From: Dehalococcoidia bacterium
GTDB lineage: Bacteria > Chloroflexota > Dehalococcoidia > Lucifugimonadales > Lucifugimonadaceae
DNA: 64,000 nt
Direction: 5' to 3'
NCBI GenBank assembly: GCA_022819585.1
Contig: JAJEGY010000036.1
Location: forward strand, 1-64,000
A program made the translations under genes and the position numbers. The notes under the pieces are model-generated. The model worked only from the letters and a program-made list of their open reading frames with translations, did no database searches and was not told where the DNA came from. Positions within the stretch are counted from its first letter, which is position 1. Each line of letters begins with the position of its first letter. Below, one piece after another: positions 19,401-28,436 of this stretch.

Positions 19401-22400
19401 CGCGGCGAGGTGTTGTATGAAATCTTGATGTTCCCGACCGATCCGGCGTGGTTGGGCGATCATCGAGTATTCGGACGTGTGATCATGCCAGGAGCGATGT
19501 TCGGCGCAATGGCGGCTTCGGTTTCCTCAAGGGAAGTCGGTCAAACGGTTGAAGTTGAAGACCTCCAGTTGCACAATCCAATGGTTTTTGCCGAAGATGA
19601 CGGGGACGAAGAAGGGGGTGAGGTAGGACGCAGAGTCCAGTTGGTGTTCGAGGATTCGGATGTCGGATCAGGTAAGCGGCTGGAAATTTACAGCAGGGGC
19701 GAAGATGACGACGAGTGGACGCTTCATGCGGAAGGCGGCGTTGCGGATACCGGTCAGTCGCCTAGCAGTGGTCGGCGCATAGACCTTGCGGCTGAGAAAT
19801 CGCGGTTGAAGTCCCGGGATGTTGCGGAGTTTTACAAGGAAAAAGAGAGAGTCGGCATCGAATTTGGTCCGACGTTTCGCTCCGTAGACGCGTTGTGGTC
19901 TGGTGATGGAGAAGCGATTGGCGAGGTTTCGCTCGCGGAGTCTCTGCGCAGCAGCGGGTTGGAGGCGCATCCGGTCTTGCTGGATGGCTGTTTTCAAGTT
20001 TTGTCCGCAGCGCGAAACGTCGCAGAGGATGGTGATCAGTCAACATATCTGCCGTTCGGATGGGAACGGTTGTGGTTACGCGAAGCGTTGCCGGATCGTG
20101 TCGTCTGCCATGCTCGGATGAGGGAATCCGTGCGACGAAGCGAGGAGGAAGACGATCCTGCGTCAGTTATGGAGACCTTCACAGGTGACCTGCGTCTGTA
20201 TTCCACGGATGGAGTAGAGCTTGGGAGTTTTGAAGGGTACACAATCAAACGGGCGACTCGCTCCGCGTTGTTGGCAGATACCGAGGAGATCGACGATCTG
20301 CTGTACGAGGTTGTGTGGAGGGATCGCCCCCTCGAGACGGGGACAGTTCCGGCCGATTTTCTTCCGACACCTCGTAGCGTCGCGACGCGATCTCGGCGCT
20401 TCACAGAGTATTTAGCTGACGAAGGTGTCGATTCTGTCAGCAGACAGGAGCTGTTGACAGATCTTGAACGCCTATCTTGGTCGTTCGCGCTGGCGACGTT
20501 AGAGAAGTTGGGTTGGGAGCGCGAGAAGGGTACCAAGGTAGAACCGGAAGAATTGCGTGAACGACTCGGGGTGTTGCCTGAGCATTCGCGACTGTTCCGT
20601 CGGTTGTTCGAGCTGCTTGCGAGAGCGGGTGCGGCGACACCGTCGGGAGATGAATTTGTTGTTGTGGTTGGGCCGCAGGATCATTTGCCGGAGCTGATGC
20701 CTCTTAACGTTGACGAGTTTGCAGATGAGATGTTACGTAAGTACGAACACGGTTCGACGGAAGTTGGACTGTTTCGGAGATGCGCTGGTGCCTTGGCAGA
20801 TACAGTCCAAGGTAAAGCTGATGCTTTGACGTTGCTGTTTAGCAGCGGAGAACCCACAGCCGCAGATCTGTATTTCAATGCGTCGGCTTCCCATGCGTCG
20901 AACAGGATGCTCGGGGATGCTATGGCATCGATGTTGATGGAGTTACCTGAAGGCCGGCGGCTCCGGATTTTGGAGGTTGGCGCTGGGACGGGTTCGGCGA
21001 CGGCGTCGGTACTTCCTGAGTTACCGGACGGCCGGTTTGATTATGTGTATACCGACATCTCGGCGGGATTTTTCGCAGAGGCTGAAAGCAAATTCGGCGG
21101 TGCAGAGGCATCGATTGAGTATCGAGTGTTGGACATCGAGAGAAGCCCAATAAGGCAGGGATTCGACGCGCACAGTTATGACTTGGTGATCGCTTCCAAC
21201 GTGTTGCATGCCACGCGTTTTCTGAGTGAGACCTTGGAGAACTGTTTGGAATTGCTCGCACCTTCAGGAGTTTTGGTGGCGTTAGAGAATCTGCGTGGGC
21301 AAGGGTGGATGGATCTCACGTTTGGTGTGTTGGATGGCTGGTGGCGGTTCGCAGACGACATCCGGCCGCATCATGCATTAGCTGGCCCCGATATATGGAA
21401 GCGGGCACTGGGTGAGGCAGGATTTGTTGAGACAGCGGTTTTGGGTCCCGATGCGTCGGATGCCGGGCAGAGGCCCGATCGCGGCGTAATCATGGCGCAG
21501 GGACCAGCTGAAGTCGCGGAATCCCCAGGAGTTTGGATATTAGTGCCCGACGGATCGGGTGTGGCGCTGGATCTGGCAGCGGAGCTTGCAGGAAGGAACC
21601 AGACCGTTTTGCTGGCCAGTGAATCCGCGGATTCAGCTAGTTCGATCTACGACGAAACCTCAGGAGTGGTCGAGAGCCCTGTTGAGTTCAATAATCGTGA
21701 ATCTTGGCGATCCTTGCTTGCGGAATTGCCGGAGGAAGCGACGGTCAACGGCATCGTCCATATGGTCGGACTTGATGGACATGGAGCCGATGCGTCGACA
21801 GTTGAGTTTGGCGATGATACGAAACGGATATCCAGCACTGCTTTGGCCATGATCCAAGGTGCTATAGACGCCGATGTCAGTCCGCAGAATGGCGTATGGT
21901 TTTTGACTCGTGGCGCTCAAGTGCTGGAGCGTGAGAACTTGGGCGAGGTCGCAAGCGCCGTACTTTGGGGGTTTGGCAAAGTAGTGGACCGTGAGGCCCC
22001 TCAATTGCAACCTCGCATGATCGATCTAGATCCCGAGGATCGGGTGCCTATAACCGAGGTGGTCGATGAGTTGCTGCGTCCCGATGACGAGACTCATATC
22101 GCCTATCGGTACGAACGTCGGCGAGTAGCTCGTTTGGAGAGAACGGGGACGACAGATTACAGGTTGATGCTGCCCGACGATTCGGCTTGGGTTATCAAAC
22201 CTGACGAAAGCGGTGATATCGAACAACAGCGAGTTGAAAAGTTACCAGCACGCCCCTTAGCGCCAAGCGAAGTTCGTGTAGCGGTCGATGCTGTGGGTGT
22301 CAATTTCCGTGATGCTATGGTCGCGATGGGGATGCTCGACGACGATGTGTTGGGAGGAGAAGTGGTTGGTAGGGTGCTCGAAGTTGGCCCCGACGTGGTT

Positions 22401-25400
22401 GGGGTGTCGGAAGGTGATCGAGTCGTGGGATTGTGCTTCAGATCATTCTCTAGCGAGGTTGTGACACGCGCGGAGTTGCTGGCACCCGCGCCTCCAGGGT
22501 ATTCGGCATCCGCGCTTGCGACTATGCCCCTGACGTTTACGACGGTTGCCCTTTCTTTCGAGATTGCGAAGTTGAAATCCGGGGACAAGGTTCTTGTCCA
22601 CTCCGGCGCAGGGGGTGTGGGACTATCAGCGATCCAGATGGCGCATGCGATGGGCGCGGAGGTGTTCGCGACCGCGAGTACGAGAAAGCAAGAATATCTG
22701 CGCTCTATAGGTGTGAAACACGTTTTTGATAGCCGGCAAACGGATTTTGGTGCGGAAATCCTAGAAGCAACCGACGGGAATGGCGTAGATGTTGTGCTCA
22801 ACTCCTTCACTGGCGAGGGTTACATTGACGCGAGCTTGTCCTGTCTGACAGTCGGTGGCCGATGGATCGAATTGGCCGCAGGAGACATACTGAGCGAGGC
22901 GGAAATGGCAGCGGTGCGTCCCGATGTCGAGTACTCGATACTCGAGCTTGACTCGCTTAAGACGTATGATCCGGTACTACCTGGGAACGCTTTGAGGCGT
23001 GTGATGGAACAGGTATCTGAGGGAGAACTGCACCCCATTGCGCACAGCAGGTGGCCATTGGCAGAAGCGGGTTCTGCAATGCAACACATGCGCTCCGCGC
23101 GGCATATCGGCAAGCTGGTGCTCACTAAATCTCCGATGCAGACAGGCAGCTTGCGCGCGGACAGGACCTATCTGGTCACTGGAGGTCTGGGCGGCATCGG
23201 GATCGCGCTGGCTGAGTGGCTGGCGGATCATGGTGCCGGATGTATCGTGCTAAACGGCCGTCGTGAGCCGGATCGAGAGGCCGAGGAAGCTATTGACGCG
23301 TTGCGCAGCCGCGGAGCAAGGATCGAGGTTGAGCTGGCTGATGTGACCGACACCGCGGCAATTGACGCGATGTTGGAGCGTATCGATGCGAGGTTACCGA
23401 CCCTCGGTGGCATCATTCACAGCGTCGGAGTCCTTTCTGACGCTGCTCTTGCCAACCAGAGCTGGGAAAGGTTCGAGCAGGTTCTTTGGCCCAAAGTCCT
23501 CGGCGCGTGGCATCTCCACAGATCTACGATGGACCGAGACTTGGAGCTTTTCATCATGTTCTCGAGTGTGGCGGGAGTGCTGGGCAATGCGGGTCAGGCA
23601 AACCACGCGGCGGCGAACGCATTCTTGGATCAACTCGCAGGGCATCGCCGCGCGATGGGTTTGCCAGGACAGACGATAGCGTGGGGTGCTTGGTCGGAGT
23701 TGGGTGAGGCCGCGGAGCAGCGAGAGCGTATAGAGGGTCAATTGGAGTCAGTCGGAACTGGCTGGATAACACCTCGGCAGGGGATCAGGGCCTTTGAGCA
23801 TTTGGTCCGGCAAGACATCACGAGCGGCATGGTGGCGTCGGTGGATTGGCCGACATTCCAGAAGGCACACGAGGGTTCGTTCCCGTTGCTGGAGGAGTTG
23901 CTGTCCGTCTCTTCCGACGAGGAATCCACGGCCGAGAGATCGACTGAAACACTGTTAGAGCGATTGAGCGGGAAGCAGATGATAGATCGTGAAGAGATCT
24001 TGGTTGAGTATCTCCAAGAGGAACTTCAAGCAGTTATGCGTCTGCAGAGCGCGCCATCGTCGTCAGTGGGATTTTTCGATCTGGGAATGGATTCGTTGAT
24101 GGCGGTTGAATTGAGGAACCGGTTGAACCGTGCGTTTGAGGGTGAGTACGTTGCTTCAAATACGATCGTTTTCGACTATCCCAATGTATCTGAAATGGCA
24201 GGCCACCTTGCTGAGGAGCTAGGAGACGTCGGCGAAGAGAAGCAGGTATTTTCGATTGCTATCGCATCGACGCCGGAGCCTAGCGTAGATTTGCAGCGCA
24301 ACGAGGACGGGATCGCGATTGTTGGTATGGCTGGTCGATTCCCATTCGCCGATAACCTGTCGCAGTTCTGGGAGATGCTGGAGTCGGGCACAGACGCAAT
24401 AACCGACGGACGTCAGGGCATCGGATCGTGGGAAGGAGCAGTCGGCGATCCCAATGCTGACGATATTGCTTACAGACGCGGTGCGTTCCTATCAGATATC
24501 GATCTCTTCGATTCGAGGTTCTTCAGGATTTCTCCTATTGAAGCGAGGATGATGGACCCTTGTCAGAGGATGTTGCTTGAAACCAGCTGGGAGGCACTTG
24601 AAGACGCAGGAATCGATCCTGGTGTATTACGAGGGAGCCGAACCGGAGTTTATGCGGGGGTAGGTCATAGCGAATATCGAGACTTGATCGAGGCGAGCGG
24701 TCGGGCGGACAGCTATCTCGGAACAACGGGTAGTGTAACGGCGGGAAGAGTTGCCTTCGTTTTGGGTTTGGAGGGCCCAGCTTTGCCAGTGGACGCGGCG
24801 TGTGCGTCATCGCTGGCATCAGTGCATCAAGCCGTCGTCGGCCTGCGTCACGGAGAGGTTGATATGGCGCTCGCAGGTGGCGTTAACCTGGCTCTGTCAC
24901 GCTCGGTGTCGCGTTTCATGATGGATGTCGGCATGTTGTCGCCTACTGGGGTTTGTCGTCCTTTCGATGCCGCCGCTGATGGTTACGTTCGCGGAGAGGC
25001 TTGCGGAATGGTGGTGTTGAAGCGGTTAAGTGACGCTGAAGCCGACGGTGACCGAATCTGGGCGATAATTCGCGGCTCCGGGGTCAATCAGAATGGGACT
25101 AGCGCGGGTCTGACGGTCCCTAATGGCCAGGCTCAACAACGAGTGATGCGGGACGCGCTGGTTCAGGCAGGAATTGTGCCAACAGAGGTCGACTATTTGG
25201 AGACCCATACAACCGGATCAGAAATGGCTGACCCCATTGAAGTGAACGCTGCCGCCGCAGTTTACGGCGAAGGGCGAGAAATGGACCAGCCCCTGCTTCT
25301 CGGATCCGTCAAATCGAACCTTGGTCACACAGAATGGGCAGCTGGCGTCACAGCGTTGATCAAGACCGTGTTGTCAATGAACCAAGGCTTGATTCCAAAG

Positions 25401-26804
25401 CATCTGCACTTTGAAGATCCGAATCCTCACGTCGATTGGGACAATTTGCCTATAAAAGTGACAACTGACAACACTAAATGGCCCAACGGGAATGACCGAG
25501 CGCCAATCGCGGCTGTAAACGCGTTTGGCATGTCTGGGACCAACGCTCACATATTGGTCGAAGGCTACAGGGAGCCCGACGGGTCGAATGGCTTGACGAG
25601 GTTGCCGGTCGGAACCCCTCGCAACATATCGGTCTCGTCTAACGGAGTGCTTCAAGATTCTGTAACCAACGATGGACAGGAGACCGCGCCGCGCGCGGTT
25701 CGCCTCCTACCGCTGTCGGGCAGATCAGCTGGAGCACTTCGAGACATGGCGATTCGCTACATCGATCTGTTAAATGCGCAAGAAGACGCAGTATCCGACA
25801 ATTGGTTGTCTGATTTGGCGTGGACTGCGAGTGTCGGTAGGAGTCATTTCGAACATCGCGCTGGTGTTGTATTCGACGATATCGATTCTTTGGAGCGTGG
25901 GTTGAACCATGTGGTGGACAACAGCGTCTCCGATGACGAAAGCACCGAACGTGTGACTAGGAGAGTGGCATCCATCTATCTAGACAATGGAGTGCAGGAT
26001 CTCGACATCGCCAAAGCGCTTTACGAAACCGAACCAGTAGTTAGATCAGTTTTCGACCGATGCGAAGTCGCACACCAAGAACTGCGTGGAGCTTCATTGA
26101 TACAAGTGCTGAGAGGTCAAACTGAAACGTCCGATGCAGACGAAGATCTGGCGACGATAGTAGCCGCCATATATGCGTTCAATTGTGCCTTAACCGCGCT
26201 CTGGTTCAGCGTTGGAGTAAACCCCAGACTTGTGTTCGGTAAAGGATTCGGAGAGGTGAGTGCGGCACAAGCGACTGGAGCGTTCGATCTTGAGGATGGT
26301 CTGCGGCTATCGACGGCTCTCGGTACACTCGCCGCTGCGAGAGCGGGAGGCGAGTCGTTCGAGGCTGCGTCGGAAGCGTTAAACACGGTCTTGAGCCAAA
26401 TCGCGTGGTCGGAGCCGACGATCCCGTTATTCAGCGCCTCAACCGGAAAGGAAATCCGAAGAGAAGATTTGATGAATGTTAGTCACTGGTCCGCCGAGAC
26501 GGTTGCCGGACCAGGCGTTGACGAGATGCATCGCTTACGTTCATCACAGGTGGATTTAGTCCTCAAATTCGGTCAGGGGAGTGATGCTAGTTCGAAGGTG
26601 GATTGGCCGATCATAATTGGTGCCTTGGACGGTACAGGCGACTCCATAGATAGCCAGAATTCGAATCGCGCATTCGTGAGTGCATTGGCCGAGGCATACG
26701 AATCTGGCCTAGCTTTGACGTGGGACGGATTGTTCGCCGGTGAACAGCGGTGCCGAATAGGGTTGCCAACATATCCGTTCCAACGTCGTCGGCATTGGTT
26801 CTGA
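16449..26804 (+). CDS. Reducing type I polyketide/fatty-acid synthase, KS-AT-DH-MT-ER-KR-ACP-KS-AT(inactive)
   Basis: A 3,451-residue megasynthase from ATG 16449 (GGAG four bases before it; a TTG at 16401 would add 16 residues). Landmarks by nucleotide: KS1 Cys in DTACSSS at 17067, His at 17472 and 17593; AT1 GHSLGE serine at 18516 with AFHS (malonyl type) near 18826; DH HRVFGRVIMP at 19461 and Asp 19983; C-methyltransferase LEVGAGTG near 20970; ER HSGAGGVG near 22600; KR TGGLGGIG near 23175; ACP LGMDSL serine 24093; KS2 DAACASS Cys 24801, His 25206 and 25326; degenerate AT2 with GKGFGE near 26238. KR has GQANH where the catalytic Tyr is expected. No thioesterase. Predicted to make a reduced, methyl-branched chain. 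It resembles the small PKSs of sponge symbionts, but I cannot confirm that. Confidence 0.9.
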   Translation: MATVENRATDASIGLESNGKSRFRDAMEGILKEPIAVVGMACRFPGANDVEAFWRLLMDGADAVTEGVPGSGVGRIGQLFSNADIQNDACRFGGYLDEVDLFDAAFFRISPVEAQFLDPQQRLMLETSWEALEDAAIDPEGLMGSRTGVYGGISTNDYRGMIMDSSDTSEPAASLYTVSGTSYNTAIGRVAYALGFRGPAIAIDTACSSSLVAVHQAVTGLQRGEADLALAGGVHTILSARLLELRGNAGMLSPDGRCKTYDASANGYVRGEGCGILVLKRLSEAEEDGDRIWGVIRGSALNQDGASQGLTVPNADAQRQVIEDALDSSGIRASDVDYVEAHGTGTPVGDPIEMEALGAAFSADRDSRNPLLVGSVKTNFGHLEAAAGVAGMMKAILALKHGVIPKHLHFKEPNPEIDWDNMPVRVTAEATEWPDVTSRNRIAGVSGFGWSGTNAHVILEGYGVDDGSSAGSNGLDPNAGRARNVDVSVPMNFAVETAIYATDLPRSKRFLPLSGKTAASLHDQAESYLSWLEKRFPNEGSGELGEFADIAWTAGVGRSHFEYRAGVMFSDAASLKAALSEVIENGDAAGPAAAKKIALVYTGQGSQWLGMGESLYEREPVVRMVLDRCEEVMIEERGVSLLDVMFGRKEARGDLHDTGWTQPAVYALECALTALWSSIGIEPSVVIGHSLGEFAAARTAGVFGLEDGLRFVAKRGALLSSVPELGGMAAIFAPKREVYEAVREHNSVAEGPGLCVAVDNGVHQVVSGPVADIEAISERFEAEEIRVRRLRNQAFHSALVEPALDELEEAYGAVRFSAPGLELISNVTGSVIKPDEKLDAGYWRRHARQSVEFQSGIDTMAELDVDLVIEVGPNAVLGPLVSMAWPGMTAGGRAAKEPAVLASLLRNYDELPLDEYDDGFLTAVAGAYEAGLEIKFEGLFAGETRRRVSLPSYPFQRERFWVEAPRRKRAATDHPLLGSRHESPRGEVLYEILMFPTDPAWLGDHRVFGRVIMPGAMFGAMAASVSSREVGQTVEVEDLQLHNPMVFAEDDGDEEGGEVGRRVQLVFEDSDVGSGKRLEIYSRGEDDDEWTLHAEGGVADTGQSPSSGRRIDLAAEKSRLKSRDVAEFYKEKERVGIEFGPTFRSVDALWSGDGEAIGEVSLAESLRSSGLEAHPVLLDGCFQVLSAARNVAEDGDQSTYLPFGWERLWLREALPDRVVCHARMRESVRRSEEEDDPASVMETFTGDLRLYSTDGVELGSFEGYTIKRATRSALLADTEEIDDLLYEVVWRDRPLETGTVPADFLPTPRSVATRSRRFTEYLADEGVDSVSRQELLTDLERLSWSFALATLEKLGWEREKGTKVEPEELRERLGVLPEHSRLFRRLFELLARAGAATPSGDEFVVVVGPQDHLPELMPLNVDEFADEMLRKYEHGSTEVGLFRRCAGALADTVQGKADALTLLFSSGEPTAADLYFNASASHASNRMLGDAMASMLMELPEGRRLRILEVGAGTGSATASVLPELPDGRFDYVYTDISAGFFAEAESKFGGAEASIEYRVLDIERSPIRQGFDAHSYDLVIASNVLHATRFLSETLENCLELLAPSGVLVALENLRGQGWMDLTFGVLDGWWRFADDIRPHHALAGPDIWKRALGEAGFVETAVLGPDASDAGQRPDRGVIMAQGPAEVAESPGVWILVPDGSGVALDLAAELAGRNQTVLLASESADSASSIYDETSGVVESPVEFNNRESWRSLLAELPEEATVNGIVHMVGLDGHGADASTVEFGDDTKRISSTALAMIQGAIDADVSPQNGVWFLTRGAQVLERENLGEVASAVLWGFGKVVDREAPQLQPRMIDLDPEDRVPITEVVDELLRPDDETHIAYRYERRRVARLERTGTTDYRLMLPDDSAWVIKPDESGDIEQQRVEKLPARPLAPSEVRVAVDAVGVNFRDAMVAMGMLDDDVLGGEVVGRVLEVGPDVVGVSEGDRVVGLCFRSFSSEVVTRAELLAPAPPGYSASALATMPLTFTTVALSFEIAKLKSGDKVLVHSGAGGVGLSAIQMAHAMGAEVFATASTRKQEYLRSIGVKHVFDSRQTDFGAEILEATDGNGVDVVLNSFTGEGYIDASLSCLTVGGRWIELAAGDILSEAEMAAVRPDVEYSILELDSLKTYDPVLPGNALRRVMEQVSEGELHPIAHSRWPLAEAGSAMQHMRSARHIGKLVLTKSPMQTGSLRADRTYLVTGGLGGIGIALAEWLADHGAGCIVLNGRREPDREAEEAIDALRSRGARIEVELADVTDTAAIDAMLERIDARLPTLGGIIHSVGVLSDAALANQSWERFEQVLWPKVLGAWHLHRSTMDRDLELFIMFSSVAGVLGNAGQANHAAANAFLDQLAGHRRAMGLPGQTIAWGAWSELGEAAEQRERIEGQLESVGTGWITPRQGIRAFEHLVRQDITSGMVASVDWPTFQKAHEGSFPLLEELLSVSSDEESTAERSTETLLERLSGKQMIDREEILVEYLQEELQAVMRLQSAPSSSVGFFDLGMDSLMAVELRNRLNRAFEGEYVASNTIVFDYPNVSEMAGHLAEELGDVGEEKQVFSIAIASTPEPSVDLQRNEDGIAIVGMAGRFPFADNLSQFWEMLESGTDAITDGRQGIGSWEGAVGDPNADDIAYRRGAFLSDIDLFDSRFFRISPIEARMMDPCQRMLLETSWEALEDAGIDPGVLRGSRTGVYAGVGHSEYRDLIEASGRADSYLGTTGSVTAGRVAFVLGLEGPALPVDAACASSLASVHQAVVGLRHGEVDMALAGGVNLALSRSVSRFMMDVGMLSPTGVCRPFDAAADGYVRGEACGMVVLKRLSDAEADGDRIWAIIRGSGVNQNGTSAGLTVPNGQAQQRVMRDALVQAGIVPTEVDYLETHTTGSEMADPIEVNAAAAVYGEGREMDQPLLLGSVKSNLGHTEWAAGVTALIKTVLSMNQGLIPKHLHFEDPNPHVDWDNLPIKVTTDNTKWPNGNDRAPIAAVNAFGMSGTNAHILVEGYREPDGSNGLTRLPVGTPRNISVSSNGVLQDSVTNDGQETAPRAVRLLPLSGRSAGALRDMAIRYIDLLNAQEDAVSDNWLSDLAWTASVGRSHFEHRAGVVFDDIDSLERGLNHVVDNSVSDDESTERVTRRVASIYLDNGVQDLDIAKALYETEPVVRSVFDRCEVAHQELRGASLIQVLRGQTETSDADEDLATIVAAIYAFNCALTALWFSVGVNPRLVFGKGFGEVSAAQATGAFDLEDGLRLSTALGTLAAARAGGESFEAASEALNTVLSQIAWSEPTIPLFSASTGKEIRREDLMNVSHWSAETVAGPGVDEMHRLRSSQVDLVLKFGQGSDASSKVDWPIIIGALDGTGDSIDSQNSNRAFVSALAEAYESGLALTWDGLFAGEQRCRIGLPTYPFQRRRHWF

Positions 26805-26913
26805 TTTGATCCACGTCGGGCCGGCTTACATCCCAGTCGAACCCATCAAAACTTAGATAGTTCAGTGAGATCAGATATGATCACAGCGTTAAATTGCCGA
26901 TTGATGAAGAAAC

Positions 26914-26942
26914 AAGCATGATTACTTGCTAAAATCATGCTT
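26914..26942 (+). terminator. Hairpin between PKS and ACP genes
   Basis: A 10-bp perfect stem (AAGCATGATT / AATCATGCTT) with a 9-base loop lies between the PKS stop and the ACP ribosome site. The T-tract after it is short, so partial termination or mRNA processing is as likely as full termination. It could set a different ACP level relative to the PKS. Confidence 0.45.
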
Positions 26943-26977
26943 TAGCGCTAACCAAACAACAGGAGGATTGAAGATCC

Positions 26978-27214
26978 ATGGCATCCACAGCAGATCGAGT
27001 GCGCGAATTGGTCAACAGTAACTTGGAAGTCGACGGCAAGTCGGTAAGCGTTGGAGACGACTTGAACGTTAGCCTGACCTCTCTCGGTGTATCGTCGGTG
27101 GACATTGTGTCTTTCGGGAGGCTAGCGAACGAAGAGTTCGGCCTGTCCCTTACGGTCGAAGATTGTGCAAACATCGCGACCTTGCAGGAATTGGTTGATC
27201 GGATAGACGGCTAA
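26978..27214 (+). CDS. Free-standing acyl carrier protein
   Basis: A 78-residue acidic protein with the carrier-protein helix II motif TSLGVSSVDIVSF, in which one of the two serines (GVSSVD) would carry phosphopantetheine; the usual DSL is SSV here. The helices around it (DRVRELVNSNLEVDGK; ATLQELVDRIDG) fit a discrete ACP. AGGAGG at 26961-26966 lies 11 bases before the ATG. It sits 173 bp after the PKS, whose last KS-AT pair has no ACP of its own, and 122 bp before the PPTase gene, so it is probably the trans carrier for the terminal KS. Confidence 0.85.
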   Translation: MASTADRVRELVNSNLEVDGKSVSVGDDLNVSLTSLGVSSVDIVSFGRLANEEFGLSLTVEDCANIATLQELVDRIDG

Positions 27215-27240
27215 ATCCGACAACCCGACTGAAATTCGGT

Positions 27241-27295
27241 CCGTCGCAACGATTACCCTTCGCCGTTTACAGGTGTCTGCATAAGGTTGCGACGG
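27241..27295. repeat. 10-bp inverted repeat between ACP and PPTase genes
   Basis: CCGTCGCAAC (27241-27250) and its exact complement GTTGCGACGG (27286-27295) flank 35 bases. The spacing suits an operator or a long-looped mRNA hairpin. There is no T-run worth calling a terminator. Confidence 0.5.
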
Positions 27296-27336
27296 CACCG
27301 TTTGATTTCTCAGTATTGACTAGTTGATCCGCAGAT

Positions 27337-28041
27337 ATGATCCCCGTTGACGAGCGGTGGTGGCGGGAATACAGGTCGATCGATGATGTAGTTGTCTACC
27401 AGGCGGATGTGTCAGAGGACGATCGTCGCGAAGCACTAGCTGCACACATGCTCGACGAAGAGGAGTCTGAGCGTTCGCGAACGTTTATTTTCCCCGGTCC
27501 CAGACGCCGATTTGTTTTCTGTCGCGCCGCATTGCGTTCAATTCTGTGCCTACGCATAGGTTGCTCGAATGGTGATTTGCGATTCGGGACTACTGATCAG
27601 AACAAGCCGTATGCGCTCGTCCGAAACGAACCCATCGAATTCGGGTTCAATGTCAGTCATAGCGGGGAATATGGGTTAATCGCCGTCGGAAAACCATTGC
27701 TCCTAGGCGTGGATGTGGAACAGCGCAGACAAAGGCGGGACTTTGATCTTCTGATCTCGACAGTGTTCAGTGAGGAGGAGCGGAATACAATTTCGATGGT
27801 CGAGGCTGAACGAAAGCATGACGTATTTTTCGATTACTGGACTGTGAAAGAAGCAGTTCTCAAGGCGTTGGGTTTGGGGTTGTCATCTGTGGAGCCTTCC
27901 CTGATCGAAGTTCCGCAAGAACTGAGAGCAGGACAGAAGTCATGCTTGGCTGAGTTTCCTAAGATTTCTTCTGCGATTTGGCGGATCGAGGACATTGGAA
28001 ACGTAGCCTTCGCGGCGGCACTAGCTTTCAAAGTTGACTAA
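27337..28041 (+). CDS. Sfp-type 4'-phosphopantetheinyl transferase
   Basis: A 234-residue PPTase that moves phosphopantetheine from CoA to the serine of carrier proteins. The three family motifs are present: FNVSHSGEYG at about residue 105, LGVDVEQ at about 125 (Mg-binding acidic pair) and FFDYWTVKEAVLKALGLGL at about 164. Length is normal for the Sfp group. Its position directly after the PKS and ACP genes says it activates both the internal PKS ACP and the free ACP. No strong ribosome site is visible at ATG 27337. Confidence 0.9.
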   Translation: MIPVDERWWREYRSIDDVVVYQADVSEDDRREALAAHMLDEEESERSRTFIFPGPRRRFVFCRAALRSILCLRIGCSNGDLRFGTTDQNKPYALVRNEPIEFGFNVSHSGEYGLIAVGKPLLLGVDVEQRRQRRDFDLLISTVFSEEERNTISMVEAERKHDVFFDYWTVKEAVLKALGLGLSSVEPSLIEVPQELRAGQKSCLAEFPKISSAIWRIEDIGNVAFAAALAFKVD

Positions 28042-28126
28042 AAACCTTGAACAGCGCGGTACTGATCGTTCTGTAAACTGCATTGGGATGGATGATGCTG
28101 TGATTGACGCAACTTGGGTTTTGATT

Positions 28127-28151
28127 GGGATTTATGAGGACGACTACGCGT
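28127..28151 (+). repeat. Left terminal inverted repeat of the IS1595 element
   Basis: 25 bp, identical to the complement of 30808-30832. Target duplication TTTTGATT is directly outside (28119-28126). The stop codon of the small minus-strand gene (28144-28146) lies inside this repeat. Confidence 0.95.
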
Positions 28152-28284
28152 CGTTGACTTCTTCGTTGTCATCGCTTGCTTCGTCTAAGTAGTCTTCGGG
28201 AAAATCAGCAGGGTTGAGACTGAGTGCTGCTGAAGCAATCTCTTCGGGCGTAGCGTCGATGCGTTCAAGCTTCGGATCAGTCAT
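28144..28284 (-). CDS. Small acidic protein of the IS1595 element
   Basis: A 46-residue protein (MTDPKLERIDATPEEIASAA, acidic C-terminus ending NDA). ATG 28284 follows a GAGAG site, which is why it is preferred to a GTG at 28440 that overlaps the transposase stop and would give 98 residues. It lies downstream of the transposase on the same strand, and its stop is inside the left inverted repeat, so it belongs to the element. Function unknown; an accessory or regulatory role in transposition is possible. Confidence 0.6.
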   Translation of the reverse strand: MTDPKLERIDATPEEIASAALSLNPADFPEDYLDEASDDNEEVNDA

Positions 28285-28436
28285 TGATTCTCTCGTTTTC
28301 GTCGGATAAAATCGACTGCGGGGAGAATAAAATTGACCTAGCGTTTTTTCCTCTAGGCTTTCGGCTTCACGAACGCTAGACAAAGCCTCCCCGCGTTGTG
28401 TGTATTGTAGACACTGCGCAGGTGCAAATACCTGTG

